Below, in pieces: positions 15,918 to 25,647 of a stretch of DNA of 64,000 nucleotides. The notes under the pieces were generated by a model, which was given only the letters and a program-made list of their open reading frames with translations, did no database searches and was not told where the DNA came from. How positions within the stretch are numbered: position 1 is the first letter of the stretch; each line of letters begins with the position of its first letter. The stretch spans positions 62,001 through 126,000 of the forward strand of contig NZ_AKJW01000083.1 of NCBI RefSeq assembly GCF_000282135.1, in the 5' to 3' direction. Origin of the DNA: Herbaspirillum sp. CF444 (GTDB taxonomy: Bacteria; Pseudomonadota; Gammaproteobacteria; Burkholderiales; Burkholderiaceae_D). The position numbers and the translations under genes are program-made.

Positions 15918-15994
15918 TGGTCGGGACGGTGTGATTCGAACACACGACCCCTTGCACCCCATGCAAGTACGCTACCAGGCTGCGCTACGCCCCG
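15918..15994 (-). tRNA. tRNA-Pro (anticodon GGG)
   Basis: 77 nt including an encoded CCA. The acceptor stem CGGGGCG pairs with CGTCCCG (one G-U), the discriminator is A, the T-arm carries GTTCGAATC, and the D-arm is GTAGCGCAGCCTGGTAGCG. The anticodon loop is ATGGGGT between CTTGC and GCAAG, giving anticodon GGG that reads CCC/CCU. No integrase gene or attachment duplication is visible next to it. Confidence 0.97.
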
Positions 15995-16096
15995 ACAAGC
16001 CGGCAATTATAGCAGAGCAGAATTTGTTTTGTCTCTGCCAACATTCGATACTGTTGATGAAACAGCGATGCCAAACGCCGGCAAACCCATATGCCA

Positions 16097-16474
16097 TCAG
16101 ATCTTGAGGCCTTCCTGCACGGCGTCTTTCAGCTTTTTCGTTACCGGATCCGGCTCCTGCAACCCCAGATTCCGGGAGCGCAATTTGTCGCGGATCAGGC
16201 GGAATGCATCGACGTCCAGCATCGGCGACAAGCCGTTTCCCTGCTGTTTCCGATGACGCAGTGATTGTGGCGCCGGCTGCTCCGGCACAGGCATCGCCGC
16301 CACTGCAGTGGCCAATGCAGCGAGCCCGTCCGCCAGTCGCGTCGCCGCATCCGACAAGGTCACTGCGTCAGTCAAGGCGCCCGGCTTGCTTTCATCGGCG
16401 GGTGCTGTCTTGCCGCCAGCCGCACTCGTCTCGTAGACGGCATTCTGCACATTGGCGCTCGCATCAATCTTCAT
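16097..16474 (-). CDS. Hypothetical protein, unrecognised
   Basis: I do not recognise this protein. From the ATG at 16474 it is 125 aa ([10 protein letters not shown]...); upstream in-frame starts reach 152 aa but add unlikely sequence and have no better ribosome site. The N-terminal half is Ala-rich, with [23 protein letters not shown], a phrase of the kind found in FlgM-type and other small flagellar proteins. The C-terminal half is charged and helical ([19 protein letters not shown]...[17 protein letters not shown]), roughly echoing the FlgM C-terminal helices. Given its place at the edge of the motility cluster, a remote FlgM-like role is possible but speculative. It is flanked by the tRNA-Pro and the divergent histidine kinase. 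Confidence 0.6.
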   Translation of the reverse strand: MKIDASANVQNAVYETSAAGGKTAPADESKPGALTDAVTLSDAATRLADGLAALATAVAAMPVPEQPAPQSLRHRKQQGNGLSPMLDVDAFRLIRDKLRSRNLGLQEPDPVTKKLKDAVQEGLKI

Positions 16475-16721
16475 GTCATATTCATTCCGCATTCGCATCC
16501 ACCAATTAACGGGTACGGGCGTCAAATCTTTAACAAACCGGTATCCGACAAGCATGCCTCGCGGTCCCGCTGAATCAATGTGGTAACAGTAATTGCGTCA
16601 AAAGTTTGTCCGCGTCACAATACTTCGCATGTTGGCGGTGCATCGCCGGCGCAATGACAGCCAGGTTTTTCAATAATCGGCGCGGACTCCGCCTGATCGA
16701 CCATTTGAAGGAACGAGCCAG

Positions 16722-18257
16722 ATGACAGGTGAGGAGCTCCCGGACGATGCCGAACTGACCGATGCACAGCGGTTCCAGCTGGCGGTCTCTTCGATTCGCG
16801 ACTATGCGATCTACATGCTGGATAGCGAGGGCAACGTCACCACCTGGAACAGCGGGGCCGAACGCTTCAAGGGTTACACCGAGCAGGAAATTCTCGGCAC
16901 CCACTTCTCGCGCTTTTACACCAAGGAAGATCGCAAGGCCGGCGTGCCGGCGCGCGCCCTGCGCATCGCCGTCACGGAAGGGAAATTCGAAGACGAAGGC
17001 TGGCGCGTGCGCAAAGACGGATCGCGTTTCTGGGCCAGCGTCGTCATCGATCCGATCACCAAGAAAAACGGCGAACTTATCGGCTTCGCCAAAATCACCC
17101 GCGACGTCACCGAAAAACGGGAAGCCGCTGCGGCACTGGCGCAAGCCAACGCCGCCTTGTTCCAATCGCAGAAGATGGAAGCATTGGGCAAACTCACCGG
17201 CGGCGTGGCGCATGATTTCAACAATCTGCTCGCGGTCGCCTCGAGCGGCATCGACGTTTTGACTGCCCAGCATCCGGAACTGCAGGGCTCGCGCACGCTT
17301 GAGAGCATGCGCCGCGCCATCTCGCGCGGCGCCAATCTGACCCAGCAGTTGCTGTCGTTTGCGCGACAGCAGCCGCTGCAGTCGGAAGAGCATGACCTGA
17401 ACGCATTGATCAACGATTTCGAATCGGTGTTGCGGCGCGCGGGCAACTCGTCGATTCGGTTCCAACTCCAGATCGACTCCGGCGTCATTCCCGTCAAGAT
17501 CGACGCCGCGCGGTTTGAAACGGCCTTGCTCAATCTTGTCGTCAACGCTTCCCAGGCCATGCCGGAAGGCGGACAACTGGCGATCAGCACCAACCGGATT
17601 CGCCTGAAAGAAAAGGCCGTCAATCATCTGGCGGCCGGGCTCTATGCCGAGATCCGCATATCGGACACCGGTATCGGCATGACGCCTGATGTCATCGCGC
17701 GCGCCTTCGAGCCCTTCTTCACCACCAAGCCGCCGGGCGAAGGAACAGGACTCGGCCTGAGTCAGGTCTATGGCTTCATCACGCAATCGGAAGGCGACGT
17801 GGTCATCTCCAGCGAGGCCGGAGTTGGTTCGACTTTTGCCATCTACCTGCCGCTGGTGGAGAGCAACGCAGTGAAAGAAAGCAATGAGGCGCGTCTCGAC
17901 ATCGAGACCGTACTGATCGTCGACGATCAGCTGGATTTACTGGAAGTCACGGCCGAGCTGTTCCGCACGCTCGGCTACGAAGCCCTCACCGCCACCAGCG
18001 GCGCCGAAGCGCTTGCAGTGCTGGAACGCACCGCGGTCGACATCCTGTTCAGCGACGTAGTCATGCCCAACAGCATCAGCGGGGTGGAACTGGCCCGCCT
18101 GACCCGCGAACAATATCCGGACACCAAGATCATCCTCGCTTCGGGTTATCCGCTGCCCGGACTGAATGCCGCACAGGGCAACATGTATGGTTTTTCCTTC
18201 CTCAACAAGCCCTACCAGTTGTCGGATCTGGCCAGGACCTTGCGCCGCAAAGCCTGA
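16722..18257 (+). CDS. PAS-containing hybrid sensor histidine kinase/response regulator
   Basis: Soluble 511-aa hybrid kinase without membrane helices. The order is: PAS domain (about 15-130, with RDYAIYMLDSEGNVTTWNSGAERFKGY and a PAC motif FAKITRDVTEKRE), HisKA with GGVAHDFNNLL (His164 as the likely phosphorylation site), HATPase_c (N-box NLVVNASQAMPEGG, G1 DTGIGM, F-box FEPFFTTKPPGEGTGLGLS), then a receiver (about 390-508; IVDDQLD, phospho-Asp in ILFSDVVMPN, Lys in FLNKPY). Such PAS-HWE/HisKA hybrids often respond to light or redox through a PAS cofactor; no cofactor residue can be assigned here. No partner DNA-binding regulator lies nearby. It is convergent with the DUF427 gene, with a 15-bp gap. 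Confidence 0.93.
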   Translation: MTGEELPDDAELTDAQRFQLAVSSIRDYAIYMLDSEGNVTTWNSGAERFKGYTEQEILGTHFSRFYTKEDRKAGVPARALRIAVTEGKFEDEGWRVRKDGSRFWASVVIDPITKKNGELIGFAKITRDVTEKREAAAALAQANAALFQSQKMEALGKLTGGVAHDFNNLLAVASSGIDVLTAQHPELQGSRTLESMRRAISRGANLTQQLLSFARQQPLQSEEHDLNALINDFESVLRRAGNSSIRFQLQIDSGVIPVKIDAARFETALLNLVVNASQAMPEGGQLAISTNRIRLKEKAVNHLAAGLYAEIRISDTGIGMTPDVIARAFEPFFTTKPPGEGTGLGLSQVYGFITQSEGDVVISSEAGVGSTFAIYLPLVESNAVKESNEARLDIETVLIVDDQLDLLEVTAELFRTLGYEALTATSGAEALAVLERTAVDILFSDVVMPNSISGVELARLTREQYPDTKIILASGYPLPGLNAAQGNMYGFSFLNKPYQLSDLARTLRRKA

Positions 18258-18272
18258 AACGGAGCGCCCGGC

Positions 18273-18656
18273 TCAATCGGCTTCGTGCACCTCAATCGCA
18301 TCGACGCGATCAGGATAAAACGCCACGTGATCCTTGATCGCCGCGACGGCGGGATACGGATCTTCATAACTCCAGACGGCATTGACCGAACGCTCGCCGC
18401 CGCTCGGGATGCTGTAGTACGCGCACTCGCCTTTATAAGGGCAATAGGTGTTGTGCTCGGTGCGCGCCAACAGCGACATGTCCACGTCCTTGCGCGGAAT
18501 ATAGTACACCGGCGGATACGCCGCCTCGCGCAGCGTCAGCGCCGCAGCGGAATCGGCGACGGTGCGGCCGCCCAGCGTGACGACGATGCGCGCCTTGCCG
18601 GATTCGATGGTGATCGGATGATCGGGGCCGGGAATCTTGACTGTTCTGGTGTTCAT
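18273..18656 (-). CDS. DUF427 domain protein
   Basis: 127 aa from the ATG at 18656, chosen for the AGGAG six bases upstream; a longer open frame adds 31 residues without similarity. The pattern IESGKARIVVTLGGRTVADSAAALTLREAAYPPVYYIPRKDVDMSLL followed by HNTYCPYKGECAYYS (here split for brevity) is characteristic of DUF427, a small beta-tent fold of unknown biochemical role found widely in proteobacteria and actinobacteria. The conserved Cys-Pro-Tyr-Lys-Gly segment is intact. The gene stands alone between the kinase and an MFS gene. Confidence 0.9.
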   Translation of the reverse strand: MNTRTVKIPGPDHPITIESGKARIVVTLGGRTVADSAAALTLREAAYPPVYYIPRKDVDMSLLARTEHNTYCPYKGECAYYSIPSGGERSVNAVWSYEDPYPAVAAIKDHVAFYPDRVDAIEVHEAD

Positions 18657-18712
18657 GAATAACTCCTGATGATTCGCGTTCCGGCTGAGTAAACCGCAAC
18701 CAATTCCAATAA

Positions 18713-18746
18713 AAAAGGCTTGCAGTTTTCTACCTGCAAGCCTTTT
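18713..18746 (-). terminator. Intrinsic terminator of the MFS gene
   Basis: AAAAGGCTTGCAG (18713-18725) pairs perfectly with CTGCAAGCCTTTT (18734-18746). On the minus strand the stem is followed by a T-run (plus A-run at 18711-18716), just after the MFS stop at 18758. Confidence 0.9.
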
Positions 18747-18757
18747 CATTTACGCGA

Positions 18758-20005
18758 TTACTTGTGAAGGATATCGGCAAGATTCTTGTTGTTCATGCCA
18801 AAGCTGGCAATCGCCACCAGCCCCAGCAATCCCAGCGCACTGCCCAACCACATCGTGGAAGGAATGCCGACTGCATCCACCACCACGCCGCCGACGAAGG
18901 AACCGACGGCAATGGCCACCTGCACGATGCTGACGAACAGCGCCGAACCGGCTTCCGGCAGATCGGGCGACGCCAGTTGCAGCCAGATGCTAAGGCACAG
19001 CGGGATGGCGCCGAACGCAATACCCCAGGCGATCACCATCGAGGTCACGCCAAAGCCGGAGGCATGCACCAGCGGCAAGCACAGCAAGGCAATCATCAAT
19101 ACCGTGACCATGCCGAACAACGATGCCTGCAAATGACGCGTCACCACCGCCGAGATAGCCAGATTGGAAACGAAGCCCACAAAGCCGAACGCCAGCAGCA
19201 CGGTCGTGATCGACGACAGGCTGAAACCGTTCTGACCGAGAAAAGGCGCGATGTAGGTGTACGACGAAAAGTGCGCGCCGAACACCAGGGCCACCATCAG
19301 CAGACTCTTGCGCGGATTGGCGCGGCTCACCAGCGTGGTCAGATCACGGAAGCGAATCGCTGCCTTGGAAGGCAAGGACGGCAACAACAAGGTCTGCGCG
19401 GCCAGCGCCAGCGCCGCCAGGATGCCGGTGGCGATGAACGATGCGCGCCACGACGACAGACCGCTGATGAAGGTGCCCAGCGGAACGCCGATCACGGTCG
19501 CAAAGGTCACGCCGCTGAGGATCATGGCCGTCGCTTTCGCTGCATGCTCTTGTTTCACCAGACGGCCGGCAGTCGCCAGCGCCAGAGTCCAGAAGCCGCC
19601 CAAGGCAGCACCAAGCAGCGCGCGCCCCAACAACATCACGCCGAATGAAGGCGCAAACGCCGACACCAGATTCGACGCCAGCAGCAACACCGACAACATC
19701 AGCAAGATGAAGCGGCGATTGATACGCCCCGCCCCCAGCATCAAGCCGGGCGCCGAGATGGCTGCGACCACGCCCGGCGTCGTCACCATCAGGCCGGCGG
19801 TGCCCGGCGAGACGCCGAGCTCATGCGCGATTTGCGGCAACAAGCCGACCGGCAAGAACTCCGTCGTCACGAACGCAAACGCACCAATCGCCACCGATAC
19901 CACCGACAGCCACGACCGCAACGGCGACGCCGCGTTCTCGGCCGCACTGAGCGGATCGTGCGGAACGCCGTCCCGTACACCGCCTACCGCGATATTTTTT
20001 TCCAT
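18758..20005 (-). CDS. MFS efflux transporter (DHA1 / AraJ-like)
   Basis: 415-aa 12-helix major facilitator. After a hydrophilic N terminus of about 30 residues comes SVVSVAIGAFAFVTTEFLPVGLLPQIAHELGVSPGTAGLMVTTPGVV, the pattern of the AraJ/YdhP/sugar-efflux branch of the DHA1 drug:proton antiporters. Motif A-like AGRINRRFILL follows TM2-3, and LLGRALLGAALGGFWTLALATAGRLV forms motif B/C. Substrate is unknown. AGGAG precedes the ATG. An inverted repeat matching the one at the Rrf2 gene promoter lies 154 bp upstream (20159-20183), suggesting control by the adjacent Rrf2 protein. Confidence 0.9.
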   Translation of the reverse strand: MEKNIAVGGVRDGVPHDPLSAAENAASPLRSWLSVVSVAIGAFAFVTTEFLPVGLLPQIAHELGVSPGTAGLMVTTPGVVAAISAPGLMLGAGRINRRFILLMLSVLLLASNLVSAFAPSFGVMLLGRALLGAALGGFWTLALATAGRLVKQEHAAKATAMILSGVTFATVIGVPLGTFISGLSSWRASFIATGILAALALAAQTLLLPSLPSKAAIRFRDLTTLVSRANPRKSLLMVALVFGAHFSSYTYIAPFLGQNGFSLSSITTVLLAFGFVGFVSNLAISAVVTRHLQASLFGMVTVLMIALLCLPLVHASGFGVTSMVIAWGIAFGAIPLCLSIWLQLASPDLPEAGSALFVSIVQVAIAVGSFVGGVVVDAVGIPSTMWLGSALGLLGLVAIASFGMNNKNLADILHK

Positions 20006-20158
20006 GTAAAACTCCTGAACTTTGTTTGCCCTTGCGCCGCCCCGGCGCCGAGCCGATTAATCTGGATTGAATGCTGCACTGACTGCATTCGCTTGCATCT
20101 TGTTTCGTCGCCTGTGATGCCGATGACGTGTCATCAAATGCCATCACTTGATTGTTTA

Positions 20159-20183
20159 AACTGTCTTATTTTTTATGACAGTT
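20159..20183. promoter_or_regulatory. Inverted repeat upstream of the MFS gene, candidate Rrf2 operator
   Basis: AACTGTC (20159-20165) and GACAGTT (20177-20183) form a perfect inverted repeat with an AT-only centre. It shares CTGT-N13-ACAG with the site in the promoter of the adjacent Rrf2 gene (20689-20709). A second small palindrome, GATGAC-GT-GTCATC, lies at 20122-20135. Confidence 0.6.
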
Positions 20184-20252
20184 ATGAAATAAAAATTAGG
20201 ACCTCAGAGGATCCTTCTTTTCAGGTACAGCTTGTCTCGTTATATGCGAAAT

Positions 20253-20687
20253 CTAAGATTCGACCTCGTCGGAAATTTTATTCACAAGCTCGGACAGTTT
20301 CCTGCCCTTCAAAATCTTCAGCATCGCGCCTTCGACCTCGGTGATCACCGGCTCCAACGCCATGTCCATGCCGCAGCTGACGGGGCAACACAAATCCTTG
20401 GGCCGCGTATTGTGCTTCAATACCGGCTCGTCCTCCACCGCCTGATAAATTTCCGCCAGGCTGATCTGCGAAGCCGGCCGCGCCAACTGCGCGCCACCGC
20501 CCCGGCCTTCCTTCGTCACCACCAGATGCGCTTTCGACAACTTGCACAGCAATTCGCGCACAAACACGGGATTGGTGTTGACGCTGGTCGCAATGGCGGA
20601 CGAGGGAAGAAACTCTTTCCCCTCCCGGGTCGCGTGCTCGACGCTGACCAATATGTGTGCCGCCACGGCAAATCGACTCGACTTCAT
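20253..20687 (-). CDS. Rrf2-family transcriptional regulator
   Basis: 144 aa from the ATG at 20687 (MKSSRFAVAAHILVSVE). The winged helix with AIATSVNTNPVFVRELLCKLSKAHLVVTKEGRGGGAQLARPASQISLAEIYQAV (residues about 32-84, written here in parts of the family pattern) is typical of Rrf2 repressors. Cysteines are at 48, 100, 101 and 105 (DLCCPVSC); this spacing does not match the Fe-S ligand pattern of IscR or NsrR and is more like the YwnA-type members. The ATG coincides with the predicted transcription start, so the mRNA is probably leaderless. A TTG start 39 bases upstream is possible but would sit upstream of the -10 box. Probable target: itself and the MFS gene. Confidence 0.9.
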   Translation of the reverse strand: MKSSRFAVAAHILVSVEHATREGKEFLPSSAIATSVNTNPVFVRELLCKLSKAHLVVTKEGRGGGAQLARPASQISLAEIYQAVEDEPVLKHNTRPKDLCCPVSCGMDMALEPVITEVEGAMLKILKGRKLSELVNKISDEVES

Positions 20688-20722
20688 ACTGTATTTATAT
20701 TCGATACAGATACTGAAGTCAA
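20687..20722 (-). promoter_or_regulatory. Sigma-70 promoter and operator of the Rrf2 gene
   Basis: On the minus strand TTGACT (plus 20717-20722), a 17-base spacer and TATAAA (plus 20694-20699) make a near-consensus promoter. The expected start point, 7 bases beyond the -10, is the A of the ATG at 20687. The inverted repeat CTGTAT-N9-ATACAG (20689-20709) covers the -10 box and half the spacer, an ideal place for autorepression. Confidence 0.75.
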
Positions 20723-21041
20723 CCAACTTCGCTGAATATGCTTATGCCGCTTTCATGCCGACCTGCAAAAGCAAAAGCCCCGCAGACATGCGAGGCCTTC
20801 AGATTCACCGGCTCCCGGGGCCGTGTTGCACTACGGAAGCAATTCTAGCACGCGTCATTCATGCTTGCCGGAGCAAGCCTTTGCCGACCTCATCCGTATA
20901 AAAAAATGCAGACACGGGGACCTTGGCGCCGACATGATAAATTGCGACAAATCATGCCCAAGCAACCGCCGGCGCGGAAAAAGAACTGCCCCGACAGGGT
21001 TCGCCGCACCTGAAAAAAACCGACAACAATGAGGAGTCCCC
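20723..21041. other. Non-coding region
   Basis: No gene seen. It contains the hairpin GCCcCGCA-gaca-TGCGaGGC near 20777-20796, whose stem is nearly identical to the terminator after the second tRNA-Asn (21907-21934). Downstream are a GC-rich stretch and the GAGGAG ribosome site of the next gene. Confidence 0.5.
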
Positions 21042-21611
21042 ATGCCAGAAGCCCAAGTCACCGCAAACTATCGTTTTGTCGGCGCCTATCAGGAAGTCAA
21101 TACCCGGATCGCGCAACGCCAGCAAGCCTTGACCATTTACGTATCGATGATACTGAGCCTGCTCGCCGCCCTCGTCGCGCTGAAGCCCGGCACGGCAGGC
21201 GCCACCTTGCCCATCCAGTGGCTGGTGCTGGGTTTTCCCGTTGCCTCCACGTTTCTGGCGCTGATGAGCTACAAGGCCGAAATGGCGATCACCAACCTGC
21301 GCCGCTTTCTGTGCGCGCTGGAACGCCTGGGCAATGAAAACGGCAACGTCCCGAGTTACAACGCCAATCCGACGTGGTCCATCAACGCGAACCGCGCGCG
21401 ACACATGCAGGATTATGCAGCGGCGTTGCTGGCGCTGGCGGGAAATGCCGTCGGCTTGCTGGCCGCGGTAAAAATCTACCCGACGCAATTCAGCGAAAAT
21501 CCCTCGGCTATCTGGATTGCCGGCGTTGTCGCGCTGGCGTCGCTCGTCTTCCTGCTGTGGATTCCGAAGCTGAGTTTCATTCCTGCCGACGACGATCCGC
21601 AAGGCGCCTGA
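21042..21611 (+). CDS. Hypothetical membrane protein with four predicted helices
   Basis: 189 aa, not recognised as a named family. It has hydrophobic segments at about 29-47, 57-76, 123-143 and 157-175, with a short N-terminal cytoplasmic helix (NYRFVGAYQEVNTRIAQRQQALTIYVS). This is reminiscent of small two-plus-two helix proteins such as the SLATT/RipA-like superfamily, where an amphipathic helix precedes a TM pair. The polar loop after helix 2 (SYKAEMAITNLRRFLCALERLGNENG) is Arg/Glu-rich. GAGGAG six bases before the ATG supports the start. It stands alone and ends at a bidirectional terminator shared with tRNA-Asn. SLATT resemblance is only an impression. Confidence 0.75.
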   Translation: MPEAQVTANYRFVGAYQEVNTRIAQRQQALTIYVSMILSLLAALVALKPGTAGATLPIQWLVLGFPVASTFLALMSYKAEMAITNLRRFLCALERLGNENGNVPSYNANPTWSINANRARHMQDYAAALLALAGNAVGLLAAVKIYPTQFSENPSAIWIAGVVALASLVFLLWIPKLSFIPADDDPQGA

Positions 21612-21634
21612 ACACGAATTGCCGATCGCAATAG

Positions 21635-21664
21635 AAAAGGGCCGCATGAACATGCGGCCCTTTT
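21635..21664. terminator. Terminator between the membrane protein gene and tRNA-Asn
   Basis: AAAAGGGCCGCATG and CATGCGGCCCTTTT form a perfect 14-bp stem with a two-base loop. A-run on one side and T-run on the other allow termination in both directions. Confidence 0.92.
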
Positions 21665-21670
21665 GAATTC

Positions 21671-21746
21671 TGGCTCCCCGACCTGGACTCGAACCAGGGA
21701 CCTGCGGATTAACAGTCCGTCGCTCTACCGACTGAGCTATCAGGGA
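21671..21746 (-). tRNA. tRNA-Asn (anticodon GTT), copy 1
   Basis: 76 nt with encoded CCA. Acceptor TCCCTGA/TCGGGGA with one G-U, discriminator G, D-arm AGCTCAGTCGGTAGAGC, anticodon loop CTGTTAA, T-arm CTGGTTCGAGTCCAG. Identical to the copy at 21944-22019. Confidence 0.97.
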
Positions 21747-21906
21747 ACAGCTGAGGGCGCGATTATGAACTAATTTTTATTTCCTCGCCATAGCTTTGCG
21801 GAAGAAATTAACAACTCAGTTTCACATCATGCCGCCACACTTTCACTCACCGTGCGGCATCAGAAAAAGCATCCCGAAGAAGGCTTTTTAATTCTCTATA
21901 AATTGA

Positions 21907-21934
21907 AAAAGCCCCGCACGGATGCGAGGCTTTT
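21907..21934 (-). terminator. Terminator of tRNA-Asn copy 2
   Basis: AAAAGCCcCGCA-cgga-TGCGaGGCTTTT; on the minus strand the stem ends in a T-run and lies just past the 3' end of the second tRNA-Asn. Confidence 0.85.
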
Positions 21935-21943
21935 CGAATTTTT

Positions 21944-22019
21944 TGGCTCCCCGACCTGGACTCGAACCAGGGACCTGCGGATTAACAGTCCGTCGCTCTA
22001 CCGACTGAGCTATCAGGGA
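21944..22019 (-). tRNA. tRNA-Asn (anticodon GTT), copy 2
   Basis: Identical in sequence to copy 1, 197 bp away. The identity continues upstream of the 5' end for about 8 bases (cagctgag after the shared ggaa) and resumes at gattatga, showing a segmental tandem duplication including flanks. Each copy has its own terminator. Confidence 0.97.
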
Positions 22020-22112
22020 ACAGCTGAGAAAAAGATTATGACCGGAATTTTACTTGCTGTCAAAACCTTTTTGCATCCCGACCATTTTCAGGCCGGAATG
22101 CGCTCCCCCTGT

Positions 22113-23333
22113 TTAGAGGACTTTGGCGATGGCGTCGACGACGGCGTCGATGTTCTTCGTATTCAGCGCAGCAACGCAGATACGACCGGTGTCGACCGCG
22201 TAGATCGAGAACTCGGTGCGCAGACGTTCGACTTGCGCCTTGGTCAGGCCCGAGTACGAGAACATGCCGCGTTGCTTGATGACGAAATCGAAATCATGCG
22301 CCGGCGCCTTCTCTTTCAGCTTGGCAACCAGCAGCTGGCGCATTTCGCGGATGCGCACGCGCATCTCGGCCAGTTCGCTTTCCCACAGGGCGCGCAGTTC
22401 CGGCGATGCCAGCGCAGTCGCAACCACCTGGCCACCGTGGATCGGCGGGTTGGAATAGTTGGTGCGGACCACGCGCTTCAGTTGCGACAGCACGCGTGCG
22501 GCTTCTTCGTTGGTGGCGGCGACGATGCTCAGCGCGCCGACGCGTTCGCCGTACAGCGAGAACGACTTCGAGAACGAGTTCGATACGAACAGCGGGCCGC
22601 CGGCTTCCGCGAAACGGCGCACCACCTTGCCGTCTTCTTCGATGCCGTCGCCGAAGCCTTGATAAGCCATGTCGAGGAAAGGAATCAGGCCGCGCGAAGT
22701 CACGACTTCGATCACTTGCGTCCATTGATCGGCAGTCAGATCGGCGCCGGTCGGGTTGTGGCAGCATGCGTGCAGCAGCACGACCGAGCCGGCGGCCATG
22801 GTCTTGAGCGCATCCAGCATGCCGGCGAAGTTCACGCCGCGGGTAGCCGCGTCGTAGTAGGGATAGTTGTTGACGGTGAAGCCCGCCATTTCAAACAGGG
22901 CGCGGTGGTTTTCCCAGCTTGGATCGCTGATCCAGACCTGGGTGCCTGCCGGCGAGAAATGCTTCAGGAAGTCGGCGCCCAGCTTCAGTGCGCCAGTGCC
23001 GCCCAGCGCCTGCACGGTCAATGCGCGCTTCTCTTGAACAACCGCGCTGTCGGCACCAAATACCAACTCTTGGACTGCCTTGTCGTACGTTGCCAGACCG
23101 TCGATCGGCAGGTAGGTACGCGGCGCCAGTTTGGCGGCCAGTTCAGCCTCCGCTTTTTTCACGCACTCCAGCAGCGGCACCTTGCCGTTATCGTCGTAAT
23201 AAACGCCGACGCCGAGGTTGGTCTTGCCTGGATTCTTGTCGGCATTAAAACCTTCCGTGATGCCGAGAATAGGGTCGCGTGGCGCCATTTCGATGGCGGT
23301 GAAAAGGGAGGAGGCTGAGAGAGGTGCGTTCAT
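22113..23333 (-). CDS. tyrB: Aromatic-amino-acid / aspartate aminotransferase
   Basis: PLP-dependent class I (subgroup Ia) transaminase converting aspartate, tyrosine or phenylalanine and 2-oxoglutarate to the oxo acids and glutamate. It is 406 aa from the ATG at 23333 (MNAPLSASSLFTAIEMAPRDPILG); an open frame extends 29 codons further with no similarity. Visible features: substrate loop NPGKTNLGVGVYYDDNGKVP, NPTG in HACCHNPTGADLT (N193), Asp in LIPFLDMAYQGFGDG (D221), the PLP lysine in SNSFSKSFSLYGERVG (K256) and Arg in RGMFSYSGL. Whether it prefers aspartate (AspC) or aromatic substrates (TyrB) cannot be read off; tyrB is the usual name in related genomes. It is divergent from uvrB with about 110 bp between. 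Confidence 0.9.
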   Translation of the reverse strand: MNAPLSASSLFTAIEMAPRDPILGITEGFNADKNPGKTNLGVGVYYDDNGKVPLLECVKKAEAELAAKLAPRTYLPIDGLATYDKAVQELVFGADSAVVQEKRALTVQALGGTGALKLGADFLKHFSPAGTQVWISDPSWENHRALFEMAGFTVNNYPYYDAATRGVNFAGMLDALKTMAAGSVVLLHACCHNPTGADLTADQWTQVIEVVTSRGLIPFLDMAYQGFGDGIEEDGKVVRRFAEAGGPLFVSNSFSKSFSLYGERVGALSIVAATNEEAARVLSQLKRVVRTNYSNPPIHGGQVVATALASPELRALWESELAEMRVRIREMRQLLVAKLKEKAPAHDFDFVIKQRGMFSYSGLTKAQVERLRTEFSIYAVDTGRICVAALNTKNIDAVVDAIAKVL

Positions 23334-23443
23334 CGTGATAACATAAAAAGTTAGCTGCAAATGTGGATTGCAGTCGGGATGGATGCAGGGCAAAGCCGCG
23401 AGCCGAGCACCGTTTTGCAACGCATAATTTTACCAAAGGTCGA

Positions 23444-25543
<2,100 letters not shown>

Positions 25544-25578
25544 TCGCGCAACACTCCCGGCATCCGGATCGTCCCAAG

Positions 25579-25613
25579 CTGCCCGCATTGATTTATCATG
25601 CGGGCAGTTTTTT
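25579..25613 (+). terminator. Intrinsic terminator of uvrB
   Basis: CTGCCCGCAT (25579-25588) pairs with ATGCGGGCAG (25598-25607), followed by TTTTTT. It separates uvrB from the next gene. Confidence 0.93.
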
Positions 25614-25647
25614 ATTTTCTACCTATTCCATTCATCAGACATCTTCC

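Noticed and set aside
15918-15994. tRNA-Pro as an integration site of a mobile element
   Set aside because: No integrase, no direct repeat of the tRNA 3' end and no change of gene content are visible nearby.
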